Shown piece after piece: positions 7,945 to 16,783 of a stretch of 64,000 nt of DNA. Origin of the DNA: Magnetospirillum sp. ME-1 (GTDB taxonomy: Bacteria; Pseudomonadota; Alphaproteobacteria; Rhodospirillales; Magnetospirillaceae); contig NZ_CP015848.1 in the NCBI RefSeq assembly GCF_002105535.1, forward strand, positions 3,762,926 through 3,826,925. The letters are read 5' to 3'. Each line of letters begins with the position of its first letter. Positions within the stretch are counted from its first letter, which is position 1. The notes beneath the pieces were generated by a model. The model worked only from the letters and a program-made list of their open reading frames with translations. It made no database searches and was not told the origin of the DNA. A program made the translations under genes and the position numbers.

Positions 7945-8799
7945 CTATTTCTCGATGGGGGTGTCGTCGCGGTTGCCCCATTCGGCCCAGGAGCCGTCAT
8001 AGACCGCCACGTCCTTGTGACCCAGCAGGTCGAGCGCCAGCGCCACGGTACAGGCGGTGACGCCCGAGCCGCAGGTGATGGTCAGCGGCTGCTTGGGATC
8101 GATGCCGGCGGCGTCGAAGCGGGCCTTCAACTGGTCGGCGGGCAGCATGCAACGGGTCTTCTCGTCGATCAGGTCGGCGAAGGGGACGTTGACCGAGCCG
8201 GGGATATGGCCCTGGTGCTTGGTGGGGCGCGGCTCGGCCGCCTCGCCCTTGAAGCGGGCGGGCGCGCGGGCGTCGATCACCAGCTCGCGCCTGTTCTCCA
8301 GATTGGCCTTCATGTGGTCCAGGTCGCGGACCAGCAGGTGGTTGTAGTGGCTGATGAAGTGGCGGGTGCGGGGAACGGGGGGCAGATCCTCCACGGGCAG
8401 GCCCTCGCGCAGCCACTTGGGGAAGCCGCCGTCCAGCACCGAGACGTCGCGGTGGCCGAAGGTGCGGAACATCCACCAGGCGCGCGCCGCGGCGCTGGTG
8501 AAGCCCGAGCCGTCATAGATCACGATCTTGTTGCCGTTGCCCAGGCCCAGCTTGCGCACCTTGGAGGAGAACTTCTCCGGCGCGGGCAGCATGTGCGGCA
8601 GGGTCGAATCCGTGTCGGCGATCTCGTCGATGTCGAAGAACACGGCGCCGGGGATGTGCTCGGCGTCATATTCCTCGCGCGCGTTGCGGTTCTGGGCCGG
8701 CGTGTACCAGCTGGCGTCCACGACGCGGACGTCGGGCGCGGAGAGGTGCGAGGCCAGCCATTCGGTGCTGACGAGGGCGTCCGGATTGGGATAGCTCAT
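7945..8799 (-). CDS. sseA: 3-mercaptopyruvate sulfurtransferase (tandem rhodanese)
   Basis: 284 residues with two rhodanese domains, the usual length. The second domain holds the catalytic loop CGSGVTA, the form typical of mercaptopyruvate sulfurtransferases rather than thiosulfate rhodaneses. The enzyme moves sulfur from 3-mercaptopyruvate to thiol or cyanide acceptors in the cytoplasm. It lies 45 bases after the cysteine synthase gene on the same strand and ends at a bidirectional terminator, so it is probably the last gene of the string that begins at 12582. Confidence 0.92.
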   Translation of the reverse strand: MSYPNPDALVSTEWLASHLSAPDVRVVDASWYTPAQNRNAREEYDAEHIPGAVFFDIDEIADTDSTLPHMLPAPEKFSSKVRKLGLGNGNKIVIYDGSGFTSAAARAWWMFRTFGHRDVSVLDGGFPKWLREGLPVEDLPPVPRTRHFISHYNHLLVRDLDHMKANLENRRELVIDARAPARFKGEAAEPRPTKHQGHIPGSVNVPFADLIDEKTRCMLPADQLKARFDAAGIDPKQPLTITCGSGVTACTVALALDLLGHKDVAVYDGSWAEWGNRDDTPIEK

Positions 8800-8844
8800 G
8801 CTCTTATGTCCCCCCTTGCGGGTTTGCTCTTGTTTCGTCGCCGC

Positions 8845-9867
8845 TCAGTCCAGCCAATCGGGCACCGGCAGATCGCGCTCGCGCAGGAAGGCCGGATTGA
8901 ACAGCTTGCTTTGATAGCGGGTACCATAATCGCAGAGCACTGTCACCACTGTGTGTCCGGGTCCTAATATGCGCGCCACCTTGATGGCGGCCATCACGTT
9001 GATTCCGCTCGATCCTCCCAAAACCAATCCTTCGCCCTTGACCAGGTCGAAGATCAGCGGCAGCGCCTCGTGGTCGGTGACCTGCACCTGATCGTCGATG
9101 GGAGCACCCTCCAGATTCCGGGTGATGCGGCCCTGGCCGATGCCTTCGGTGATGGAGGTACCCTCGGCCTTCAGCTCGCCATGGGCATAGTGGTTGAAGA
9201 GCGCCGAGCCCATGGGGTCGGCCAGAACTATCCTGATGTCCCTGTTGTGCTCCTTCAGCGCCATGCCGGTGCCGGCCAGGGTGCCGCCGGTGCCCACCGC
9301 GCAGGTGAAGGCATCCATCTTGCCGTCGGTCTGGCGCCAGATCTCCTGGCCGGTGGTGTTGAAATGGCCCATGCGGTTGGCGGTGTTGTCGAACTGGTTG
9401 GCCCACAGCACGCCGTTGGGTTCGGTCCTGGCCAGTTCATTGGCCAGGGTCTCGGAATAGCGGACGTAATTGCCGGGATTGGCGTAGGGCACCGCCGGGA
9501 CCAGACGCAGGTCGGCGCCCACCAGCCGCAGCATGTCCTTCTTTTCCTGGCTCTGGGTCTCGGGCATGACGATGACCGTCTTGTAGCCCAGCGCATTGGC
9601 CACCAGGGCCAGCCCGATGCCGGTATTGCCCGCCGTGCCCTCGACGATCACGCCGCCCGGCTTCAACAGGCCCTTGGCCTCGGCGTCGCGGATGATGGCC
9701 AGCGCGGCGCGGTCCTTGACCGAGCCGCCGGGATTGAGGAATTCCGCCTTGCCCAGGATCTCGCACCCGGTTTCCTCGGATGCGCGCTTCAGGCGGATCA
9801 GCGGGGTGTTGCCGATGGTGTCGAGAAATCCGTCGCGAATGTCCGTCATGGCCTGTGTAGTTTCCAT
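8845..9867 (-). CDS. cysK: Cysteine synthase A-type PLP enzyme
   Basis: 340 residues of the PLP fold-type II family. The PLP lysine is in NPGGSVKDRAA, the substrate loop is EGTAGNTGIG, and the phosphate cup is VGTGGTLAG, followed by GGSSGIN. Family members make cysteine from O-acetylserine and sulfide. The C-terminal extension (DYGTRYQSKLFN) matches the longer CysK-like subgroup, so cystathionine beta-synthase-like activity is possible. An ATG at 9849 is an alternative start; neither candidate has a strong ribosome site. It lies 40 bases after the molybdenum enzyme genes, with sseA next. Confidence 0.9.
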   Translation of the reverse strand: METTQAMTDIRDGFLDTIGNTPLIRLKRASEETGCEILGKAEFLNPGGSVKDRAALAIIRDAEAKGLLKPGGVIVEGTAGNTGIGLALVANALGYKTVIVMPETQSQEKKDMLRLVGADLRLVPAVPYANPGNYVRYSETLANELARTEPNGVLWANQFDNTANRMGHFNTTGQEIWRQTDGKMDAFTCAVGTGGTLAGTGMALKEHNRDIRIVLADPMGSALFNHYAHGELKAEGTSITEGIGQGRITRNLEGAPIDDQVQVTDHEALPLIFDLVKGEGLVLGGSSGINVMAAIKVARILGPGHTVVTVLCDYGTRYQSKLFNPAFLRERDLPVPDWLD

Positions 9868-9907
9868 CTAATTACCATTAGAACAATGTAGCTAGTCGAA
9901 TGGCGGA

Positions 9908-12085
9908 CTACAAGGGCCGTGACGCTTCCCGGACCCGCTGGGGCGTGAACGGCACGGTTCTCAGGCGCACGCCTACCGCGTCGAATACCGCGTTGGCCAG
10001 GGCGGCCGGCACCGGGGTGGCCGCCGCTTCGCCGCCGCCCATGGGAGGGAGGTCGGGACGCTCGATCAGTTCGATGGCGATGTCGGGCACGGCTGCGAAG
10101 GTCAGGATGGGGTAGGTCGACTGGTCGGTCGAGGTGACGCGCGACGCGTCGAAGGTCACTTCCTCGACCAAGGTGCGCGACAGGGTCTGCAGGATGCAGC
10201 CCTCGATCTGCATCTTGAGCGCGTCGGGATTGATCACCAGTCCGCAATCATGGGCGCAGGCCACCCTATGGATATGGATGCGGCCGGACTCGCGGTCCAC
10301 CGACACCTCCATGGCGATGGCCACGTAGGTTTCCGAATGCTTGTAGTGGACATAGGCGATGCCGCGCCCGGTGCCGTCGGCCTTGGGGTTGGGGATGGGC
10401 CTGGGCGCCCAGGCCAGCATGGAGGCCGCCTTGGAGAGAACGGTGACGCCCCGCAGGTCCCGGAGCCCGATCAGGCGGGCCACCAGCGGGTCCATGCCCA
10501 CCCCGGCGCACAGCTCGTCGAAGAAGCTTTCCACCGCGAAGGTATTGGCGATCTTGCCCGGCGCGCGGATATTGCTGGGCCGCAGTGGCGCGTCGGCCAG
10601 CCAGTGGACCTTGACCTCCAGATCGGGCACCGCATAGGGCGGATCGCCGTTCTGGCTGATCAGCCCGGTGACCAGTCCCTGCGGCTGATCGATGCCGGCG
10701 GCCTCGGGCGCCAGCAGCGGGACGTTGGGCAGACTGGCGGTGGCCTTGGGCAGCCACATCTCGGTGCTCCAGCCGGTCAGCACCCCGGCCTCGTTCATGC
10801 TTCCCCGAAGCGCCAGCAATTGCGGCGGCCCCTTGGGGTCCCAGGCCAGTTCGTCCTCGCGGCTCCAGGCGACGCGCACCGGCTTTCCCACCGCCTTGGA
10901 CAGCAGGGCGGCATCGGCGCTCGCGTCGTCATGGCCGTTCATGCCATAGCAGCCCGAACCGTCGAGATAGACGAGGCGCACCTTGTCCACCGGCAACCCC
11001 AGCAGGGCGGCGAAGGCGGGGCGGAACTTGTGGGTGGCCTGCGACGCGGTCCAGATGGTGGCGGCGCCGCCCCCGACCTGGGCGACGGCGCAGCTTGGCC
11101 CCAGCGAGGCATGGGACTGCACCGGCCAGTAATACTCCACGGCCGCCGGGGAATCGGCCAGGCGGGCGGCGGCGTCGCCCTTGGCCTTCAGCACCTCCTC
11201 GGCGGTGAAGGGACCGGCCTTCAGCCAGTCGCGCACCGCGCCATTTCCCATCAGCGGCGCGGAATCCGACCATTGCGCCTTCAGCAGGCGTGCGGCCCGC
11301 ACCGCGTCCCATTCCCGTTCGGCCACCACCGCCAGGAAGTCCTTGATCCGCACCACCCGGACGCCCTTGATCCCCTTGACGGAGGCTTCGTCCACCTTGA
11401 GCAGGCGGGCTCCCACCGACGGCGGACGGATGACCCGGCCGTGCAGCATGCCGGGCAGCTTGAAGTCGTGGACGTAGGCGTGGGTGCCGCAGACCTTGGC
11501 CGGCAGGTCGGGGCGGGGCAGGGGCCTGCCCACCACCCGGTACTCCGCCGGTTTGCGCAGCGGTGCCTTGGGGTCCAGTTTCAACTCGAAGCCCCGTTCC
11601 CCCACCAGATCGCCCATGCCGATGGAGCGTCCGCCGTCCCGGGGCGCCACCATGCCATCGCGCAAGTCCAGATCCTCGGGCGCCATCTCCAGGCGGGCGG
11701 CGGCAAGCCGGATCAGCGCCTGGCGCGCCGTGGCGGCGGCCTGCCGGATCTGCACGCCCCCCTTGGGCACGCCGGTGGAACCGGCGGTGGGTCCCTGGTC
11801 GGGGGTGAGCATGGTGTCGCCCTCGATCAGCGCGATGGACTCGACCCCCAGGCCCAGTTCCTCGGCGGCCATCTGGCGGATGGCGATGCGCAGGCCCTGG
11901 CCGAGATCGACCTTGCCGCAATGGACGGTGACCCGGCCATCGGCCCCGATGGCGAGGAAGCCGTCCACCTCGGCCGGGTCCACCGTCTTGGCCGGTGCGG
12001 CGAGCGAGGGACGCGGCAGGGCGAAGGCCACCGTCAGGGCGGCGCAAGAGCCCAGGAAGGCGCGCCGCGACAGGTCGAGGCTCAT
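9908..12085 (-). CDS. Molybdenum hydroxylase large subunit (isoquinoline 1-oxidoreductase beta type)
   Basis: 725 residues of the xanthine oxidase superfamily. The N-terminus is a Tat signal (SRRAFLG, then a hydrophobic stretch), so the enzyme should be exported folded with its molybdopterin-cytosine dinucleotide cofactor. A GGGEAA motif near the C-terminus supplies the conserved catalytic glutamate. The start at 12085 follows GGGAGGGAA and overlaps the stop of the small subunit as ATGA. There is no FAD subunit and no CxxCH heme site, so the electron acceptor must be encoded elsewhere. The true substrate is unknown. Confidence 0.88.
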   Translation of the reverse strand: MSLDLSRRAFLGSCAALTVAFALPRPSLAAPAKTVDPAEVDGFLAIGADGRVTVHCGKVDLGQGLRIAIRQMAAEELGLGVESIALIEGDTMLTPDQGPTAGSTGVPKGGVQIRQAAATARQALIRLAAARLEMAPEDLDLRDGMVAPRDGGRSIGMGDLVGERGFELKLDPKAPLRKPAEYRVVGRPLPRPDLPAKVCGTHAYVHDFKLPGMLHGRVIRPPSVGARLLKVDEASVKGIKGVRVVRIKDFLAVVAEREWDAVRAARLLKAQWSDSAPLMGNGAVRDWLKAGPFTAEEVLKAKGDAAARLADSPAAVEYYWPVQSHASLGPSCAVAQVGGGAATIWTASQATHKFRPAFAALLGLPVDKVRLVYLDGSGCYGMNGHDDASADAALLSKAVGKPVRVAWSREDELAWDPKGPPQLLALRGSMNEAGVLTGWSTEMWLPKATASLPNVPLLAPEAAGIDQPQGLVTGLISQNGDPPYAVPDLEVKVHWLADAPLRPSNIRAPGKIANTFAVESFFDELCAGVGMDPLVARLIGLRDLRGVTVLSKAASMLAWAPRPIPNPKADGTGRGIAYVHYKHSETYVAIAMEVSVDRESGRIHIHRVACAHDCGLVINPDALKMQIEGCILQTLSRTLVEEVTFDASRVTSTDQSTYPILTFAAVPDIAIELIERPDLPPMGGGEAAATPVPAALANAVFDAVGVRLRTVPFTPQRVREASRPL

Positions 12086-12582
12086 GACGGTTCCCTCCCG
12101 CCGGCGCGCAGCACGGCGCGCAGCACCCGGTGATGGCTGCCGCAGCGGCACAGATGGCCGTCCAGGGCGGCCTTGGCCTCGTCCGGGCCGGGCTGGGGAT
12201 TGCGGGCCAGCAGGGCGGCGCTTTCCACCACCATGCCGGCGGTGCACCAGCCGCATTGGGCGGCCTGCTCGGCCATGAAGGCGGCCTGGACCGGATGGGG
12301 GGATTGGGGCGTGCCCAGGCCCTCGATGGTGGTCACGTCGCGGCCCGCCGCCATGGCCAGGGTGGTCTGGCACGACCGCGCCGGCTCGCCGTCGATCAGA
12401 ACGGCGCAGGCGCCGCACTCGCCCTTGCCGCAGCCCATATGGGTGCCGGACAGGCCCAACTGGTCGCGCAGCCAGTAGATCAGCGGCATGTCGCCATCCG
12501 CCGGGGCGGCGGAGCGGGGCGTGCCGTTGACGGTGATCATAAGGCGGGCGGGGGCTTTGGAGCTTGCCGGCTTTGCGGGCAT
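12082..12582 (-). CDS. Molybdenum hydroxylase [2Fe-2S] small subunit (IorA-like)
   Basis: 166 residues with two [2Fe-2S] sites. The plant-ferredoxin-type site is CGKGECGAC plus a later Cys, and the second is CGWC with CRC near the C-terminus. This is the standard small subunit of xanthine oxidase-family enzymes. I chose the ATG at 12582 because GAGG lies just upstream; a longer frame to 12639 has no ribosome site. The stop overlaps the start of the large subunit by four bases. It has no signal of its own and would travel with the Tat-bearing partner. Confidence 0.88.
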   Translation of the reverse strand: MPAKPASSKAPARLMITVNGTPRSAAPADGDMPLIYWLRDQLGLSGTHMGCGKGECGACAVLIDGEPARSCQTTLAMAAGRDVTTIEGLGTPQSPHPVQAAFMAEQAAQCGWCTAGMVVESAALLARNPQPGPDEAKAALDGHLCRCGSHHRVLRAVLRAGGREPS

Positions 12583-12696
12583 GGAATCCTCGCGCAAGGT
12601 TGGGCGGGCAGTATAAGGCCAAATCCCCGGCTTGCCCAAGACCGCCCTGATCCGCTACACCCAACGCGCCCCCCATGCCGTCTTACAGGTGAAGCC

Positions 12697-14274
12697 GTGA
12701 ACCGCCTCCCCGTCCTTCTGGTCCTTCCGGCCCTGTTCACCGCCCTGCTGTTCGCCATGGGAGCGGCATCGCAGCCATTCTGGCAGGTCTTCAACCTGGA
12801 CCCGGATTACTATTACCTGACCAACGGCCTGATGCTGGTGGAAGGCCTGGCCCCCACCGACATGGGCCATCCCGGAACGCCCGTGCATGTGTTCATCGCC
12901 GTCATCCTTCGACTGATGCATGTGGGCGAGCCCACCGGGGCCATCGTCGATTCCGTGCTGCGCGATCCCGAGCGGCATCTGCGCATGGTCACCTGGGTGA
13001 TGTATCCGCTGATCGGCCTGTCGCTGGTGGCGCTGGGCCGCGCCTTCGTGGCGGCCACCGGACGGATGGCCCCGGCCTTGCTGGCCCAGGGCGCGCCGTT
13101 CCTGTCCATGATCATTCCCAAGTTCGGCCTGCACCCCAAGCCCGAGGGCTTCCTGATCATTGCCGTGGCCTGGGTGCTGATCGTGGCGCTGCGGATCGCC
13201 AAGTCCGAGACGCTGACCGACCGCCAGGTGGGCTGGCTGGGTCTGGCGCTCGGCTTCGGCATCGCCTGCAAGATCCAGTTTGCGGCGCTGGGACTGGTGC
13301 CGCTGTTCATCCTGGACCGCCGCCGGCTGTTCCTGGTGCTGCCGCTCTCCACGGTGGCGGGTTTCCTGATCTTCTTTTCGCCGGCCCTGCCGTCGGCGGA
13401 TATCTTCATCGGGTGGTGGGCGAAGATTCTGACCCATAGCGGCGCCTATGGCAGCGGCGAGGCCGGTGTGGTGCAGCCCGGCCGGTACTGGAAGGCGATC
13501 ATCGGCCTGTTCGGCTCCAAGATCATCTTTTCCGTGGTCATCGTCCTGTCGCTGTTCGCCCTGGCCGGCTATGTCCGTCTGCGCCGCCGGGGCCTGATTC
13601 CGGCCGACAGGATGGCGGGGCTTTTGGCTGGCATGGTGGCGGCCGAGGTGCTGACCATCCTGGCGGTGGCCAAGCAGCCCGCCGCCCATTACCTGGTGCC
13701 GGCCCTGCTGCTGACCGGTCCCAGCCTCGCCATCCTGTTCGTGCTCTCGGCCAAGGTCTTCCAGCCCCGCCCGCATCTCAAGGTATGGGGTGCGCTGGGC
13801 CTGATCCTGATCCTGATCAGCGCCCAGGCGTCCTGGAAGCAATACGCCGAACTGGCCCGCTGGACCCGCGACGCTCAGGCCTTTGACATGAGCCGGTTCA
13901 AGGCCTGCGCCAAGATCGACTACGATTCCTCCTCGAGCCTGCCCTATGCGCTCCAGCGCGGCGACATGAACTCCAAGGCCCGCTATTCGCCCAAGCTGGC
14001 CGAGTTCATGCCCAAGGACCACTACACCTGGTTCATCAACGAGCATTCGTGGTGGAGCAGCGGCTTCATGCAGTGGAACAAGCCCATGGTGGTCGCCGAG
14101 GTGGTGGCCGCCTATCCCTGCACGGTATTCCGGGGCAATCACGCCAACCTGCTGCCCAACTGGGCCATTCGCGCCTTGGGCGGCTTCAAGCCCGACGACA
14201 TGTGCGAGGTCGGCGAGGAAACCATCTTTACCCTGGGAATCCGCTGCGACGGCTCAACGCCCCTTGCAAAATGA
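12697..14274 (+). CDS. Polytopic membrane protein, glycosyltransferase (GT-C) like
   Basis: 525 residues with about ten transmembrane helices and a soluble C-terminal tail of ~120 residues. The first periplasmic loop contains NLDPDYYYLTNG, an acidic DPD motif placed like the catalytic DxD of GT-C enzymes (PMT/ArnT group), so it may transfer a sugar from a lipid carrier. The GTG at 12697 was chosen because the hydrophobic N-terminus begins there; the longer frame overlaps the molybdenum gene antisense. Substrate unknown; the family call is only moderately sure. Confidence 0.75.
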   Translation: MNRLPVLLVLPALFTALLFAMGAASQPFWQVFNLDPDYYYLTNGLMLVEGLAPTDMGHPGTPVHVFIAVILRLMHVGEPTGAIVDSVLRDPERHLRMVTWVMYPLIGLSLVALGRAFVAATGRMAPALLAQGAPFLSMIIPKFGLHPKPEGFLIIAVAWVLIVALRIAKSETLTDRQVGWLGLALGFGIACKIQFAALGLVPLFILDRRRLFLVLPLSTVAGFLIFFSPALPSADIFIGWWAKILTHSGAYGSGEAGVVQPGRYWKAIIGLFGSKIIFSVVIVLSLFALAGYVRLRRRGLIPADRMAGLLAGMVAAEVLTILAVAKQPAAHYLVPALLLTGPSLAILFVLSAKVFQPRPHLKVWGALGLILILISAQASWKQYAELARWTRDAQAFDMSRFKACAKIDYDSSSSLPYALQRGDMNSKARYSPKLAEFMPKDHYTWFINEHSWWSSGFMQWNKPMVVAEVVAAYPCTVFRGNHANLLPNWAIRALGGFKPDDMCEVGEETIFTLGIRCDGSTPLAK

Positions 14275-14322
14275 GGCCAAAGGGATAGCCTTCTCGGGTC
14301 ACGTCACGACCAGGGGGACATC

Positions 14323-14967
14323 ATGGCGGCCAAGGCCGTAACCATCGCCCAGCAGAAGGGCGGCGCCGGAAAGACCACCATCGCGGCGCAACTGGCAGTA
14401 ACCTTCGCGCGCGGCGGGTTGCGGGTCGGGCTGCTGGACATCGATCCCCAGGGCTCGTTGGCCGCCTGGTACGATATCCGCAAGGCCCTGGTCGAGGAGG
14501 AGGGCGGCGGCATCACCTTCGTGCAGGCCTCGGGCTGGCGGCTGTCCACCGAGCTGGACCGGCTGAAGCGCTCGGTCGATCTGGTGCTGATCGATTCGCC
14601 GCCCCATGCCGAGACCGAGGTGCGCATCGCCGTGCGCGCCGCCGATCTGATTCTGGTGCCCATGCAGCCCTCGCCCATGGATTTGTGGGCCACCGGCCCC
14701 ACATTGGATATGGCGCGCAAGGAGAAGTCGCCCGCCCTGATGGTGTTCAACCGCACGCCGCCGCGCGGCAAGCTGGTGGACGCCGTCCGCAAGAAGATCA
14801 AGGATGCCGAGGTTCCCGTCGCCCAGACGGTTCTCGGCAACCGGGTGGCCTTCGCCGCCTCGATGATGGAGGGCAAGGGCGTGGTGGAGAGCAATCCCCG
14901 CCACACCGCCACCAAGGAGATCAAGGCGCTGGCGGTGGAAATCGCCGGCATCCTGGGACTGGACTGA
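14323..14967 (+). CDS. ParA/MinD-family ATPase (orphan)
   Basis: 214 residues with the deviant Walker A QQKGGAGKTT (10-19), LLDIDPQGS and LVLIDSPPH, all typical of ParA-type P-loop ATPases. The length suits the small, single-domain ParA class without an N-terminal HTH. No parB or parS-like repeats are nearby, so it is probably not the chromosome segregation ParA but an orphan that positions some other cargo. It is followed five bases later by a CopD-like gene and then a Nudix gene, all on the same strand. Confidence 0.88.
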   Translation: MAAKAVTIAQQKGGAGKTTIAAQLAVTFARGGLRVGLLDIDPQGSLAAWYDIRKALVEEEGGGITFVQASGWRLSTELDRLKRSVDLVLIDSPPHAETEVRIAVRAADLILVPMQPSPMDLWATGPTLDMARKEKSPALMVFNRTPPRGKLVDAVRKKIKDAEVPVAQTVLGNRVAFAASMMEGKGVVESNPRHTATKEIKALAVEIAGILGLD

Positions 14968-14972
14968 AGGCC

Positions 14973-15458
14973 ATGGACGTAATCCTCGACAACGCCTACG
15001 CCATCGCCATGGCGCTGCACACCCTGGCGGCGGTGGTGTGGGTGGGCGGCATGTTCTTCGCCCACCTGATCCTGCGCCCGGTGCTGGTGGAGCGTCCGGC
15101 GCCCGAGCGCCTGGCCGTGTGGCGCGAGGTCTTCCCGCGCTTCTTCCTCTGGGTGTGGATCAGCATCTTCGTGCTGCTGGCCACCGGCTATTCCACCTTG
15201 CTGCTGGGCTTCAAGGCCGGCTTTACCGGCGGTCCCGGCCATGTGGACATCATGCAGCTGATCGGGCTGGTGATGATCGCCCTTTATTTCCAGCTGTTCT
15301 TCGGACCCTGGCAGGGCTTCAAGCGGGCCTTCGCCAGCGCCGATTATCCCAAATGCGCCGAGTACCAGATCCGCATCCGCCACATCGTCACCGTCAACCT
15401 GATCCTGGGCCTGATCAGCATCGTGATCGGCGTCGCCGGCTCGCTGCTGGGGGCGTAA
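14973..15458 (+). CDS. CopD-domain membrane protein
   Basis: 161 residues with four predicted transmembrane helices. The HTLAAVVWVGGMFF stretch in helix 1 matches the CopD-domain family, whose members are linked to copper uptake or resistance or to heme-containing membrane proteins. Conserved His and Trp residues sit near the membrane face. The gene starts five bases after the ParA gene ends and is followed five bases later by the Nudix gene, suggesting one transcript. Copper transport is not proven here. Confidence 0.78.
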   Translation: MDVILDNAYAIAMALHTLAAVVWVGGMFFAHLILRPVLVERPAPERLAVWREVFPRFFLWVWISIFVLLATGYSTLLLGFKAGFTGGPGHVDIMQLIGLVMIALYFQLFFGPWQGFKRAFASADYPKCAEYQIRIRHIVTVNLILGLISIVIGVAGSLLGA

Positions 15459-15463
15459 GGCGC

Positions 15464-16072
15464 ATGGACCGGGACAAGGACGTCGAAATCCTCTCCAAGG
15501 ACACGGTCTACAAGGGCTATTTCCAGGTGGACCGCTACCGCCTGCGCCACCGCACCTTCGCCGGCGGCTGGACCGATGTGATGATGCGCGAGGTGTTCGA
15601 GCGCGGCCACGCCGTGGTGGTGCTGCTCTACGATCCCGACCGCGACAAGATCGCCCTGATCGAGCAGTTCCGCCCCGGCGCCTACGCCGCCGGCTGGCAT
15701 CCCTGGCTGATCGAATGCGTGGCCGGCATCATCGAGGAGGGCGAGCATCCCGACGACGTCGCCCGGCGCGAAACCCGCGAGGAGGCTGGGTCGGACCCCA
15801 CCGACATGATCCATATCGGCGATTATCTGGTCACCGCCGGCGGATCGTCGGAAAGCTGCAAGCTCTATTGCGCCCGGGTGGATTCGTCGTCCATCGCCGG
15901 CACCCACGGTCTGGCCCACGAGGGCGAGGACATCCGGGTGTTCGTCATCGATCCCGCCGAAGCGCTGGCCATGTGCCGCGACGGGCGGATCAACAACGCC
16001 ATGGCGGTGCTGGCCATCCAGTGGCTGGCCTTGGAGAGGGACACCTTGCGGTCCAGGTGGCTGGGGGCCTGA
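15464..16072 (+). CDS. nudF: Nudix ADP-sugar pyrophosphatase
   Basis: 202 residues with a perfect Nudix box, GIIEEGEHPDDVARRETREEAG (GX5EX7REX2EEXG, written with spacer residues), around position 85. The context and length match ADP-ribose pyrophosphatases of the NudF/TrgB type, which hydrolyse ADP-ribose to AMP and ribose phosphate. The start at 15464 lies five bases after the previous stop. A palindromic repeat follows in the convergent gap. Other ADP-sugars could be the real substrate. Confidence 0.85.
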   Translation: MDRDKDVEILSKDTVYKGYFQVDRYRLRHRTFAGGWTDVMMREVFERGHAVVVLLYDPDRDKIALIEQFRPGAYAAGWHPWLIECVAGIIEEGEHPDDVARRETREEAGSDPTDMIHIGDYLVTAGGSSESCKLYCARVDSSSIAGTHGLAHEGEDIRVFVIDPAEALAMCRDGRINNAMAVLAIQWLALERDTLRSRWLGA

Positions 16073-16084
16073 TTACCGGGGTCC

Positions 16085-16166
16085 TGTCATCCTGAGTGAA
16101 GCGAAGGATCTTTCACGTGACGGACGGCTCTGGCTGAAAGATGCTTCGCTGGCGCTCAGCATGACA
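16085..16166. repeat. Dispersed palindromic element, copy 2 (class B)
   Basis: About 82 bp beginning TGTCATCCTGAGTGAAGCGA and ending GCTCAGCATGACA, with GATCTTTCA mirrored by TGAAAGATG inside. It is closely related to the copy at 48870. It lies between the convergent nudF and terC-like genes and probably folds as a bidirectional hairpin. Confidence 0.8.
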
Positions 16167-16174
16167 AGGCGTGC

Positions 16175-16783
16175 TTACCCTTGCGCCAGGACCAGCAGCG
16201 GCTGCGCCCCGTCCCAGATCATGCGCAGCGCCACGATGACGATGATCCCCAAGCCCACATAGGCGATCCAGTGCCAGCGCTTGAGGATGCGGGCGACCAC
16301 CTCCGACGCCGCGCCGGTCAGCGCCACCGACAGGGCGAGACCCAGCACCATGATCCACACGTGCTCGCGCGCCGCTCCGGCCACCGCCAGCACGTTGTCC
16401 AGCGACATGGAGACGTCGGCCAGGATGATCTGCTTGACCGCCTCGCTGAACTTCTTGGGAACAGCGGGCGTTTCCGCGCCCTCGTCGGGCATGTCGTCGT
16501 GGCCGCCGGTTCGAAGCTCGCGCCACAGCTTCCATGACACCCACAGCAGCAGCAATCCGCCGGCGAACAGCAGGCCGATGATGCCCATCAGCTGCACCGC
16601 GAAGAGCGAGAACAGGATGCGCAATCCGGCGGCCGCCGCGATGCCCCACAGGATGGCCTTGCGCCGCTGTTCCGGCGCCAGTCCGGCCGCCGCGATGCCG
16701 ATCACCACGGCGTTGTCGCCGGCCAGGGTCACGTCGATGGCGACGACGGAGGCCAGGGCGGTCAGCTCGGACGCGAAATCCAT
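16175..16783 (-). CDS. TerC-family integral membrane protein
   Basis: 202 residues with about seven helices. Two acidic signatures mark the TerC fold: TLAGDNAVVIG near residue 20 and SMSLDNVLAVAG near residue 125. TerC proteins are implicated in tellurite resistance and in metal (Mn or Ca) export. GGAGG lies before the ATG. The start touches the stop of the upstream SpmA/B-like gene as TAATG, so the two are co-transcribed. The ion moved is not deducible. Confidence 0.88.
   Translation of the reverse strand: MDFASELTALASVVAIDVTLAGDNAVVIGIAAAGLAPEQRRKAILWGIAAAAGLRILFSLFAVQLMGIIGLLFAGGLLLLWVSWKLWRELRTGGHDDMPDEGAETPAVPKKFSEAVKQIILADVSMSLDNVLAVAGAAREHVWIMVLGLALSVALTGAASEVVARILKRWHWIAYVGLGIIVIVALRMIWDGAQPLLVLAQG

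Noticed and set aside
10250-12133. 627-residue plus-strand frame
   Set aside because: Antisense to the molybdenum hydroxylase large subunit, which is well supported.
14323-14967. Plasmid or chromosome partition locus
   Set aside because: A ParA-like ATPase is present, but there is no parB, parS cluster or origin-like AT-rich repeats nearby.
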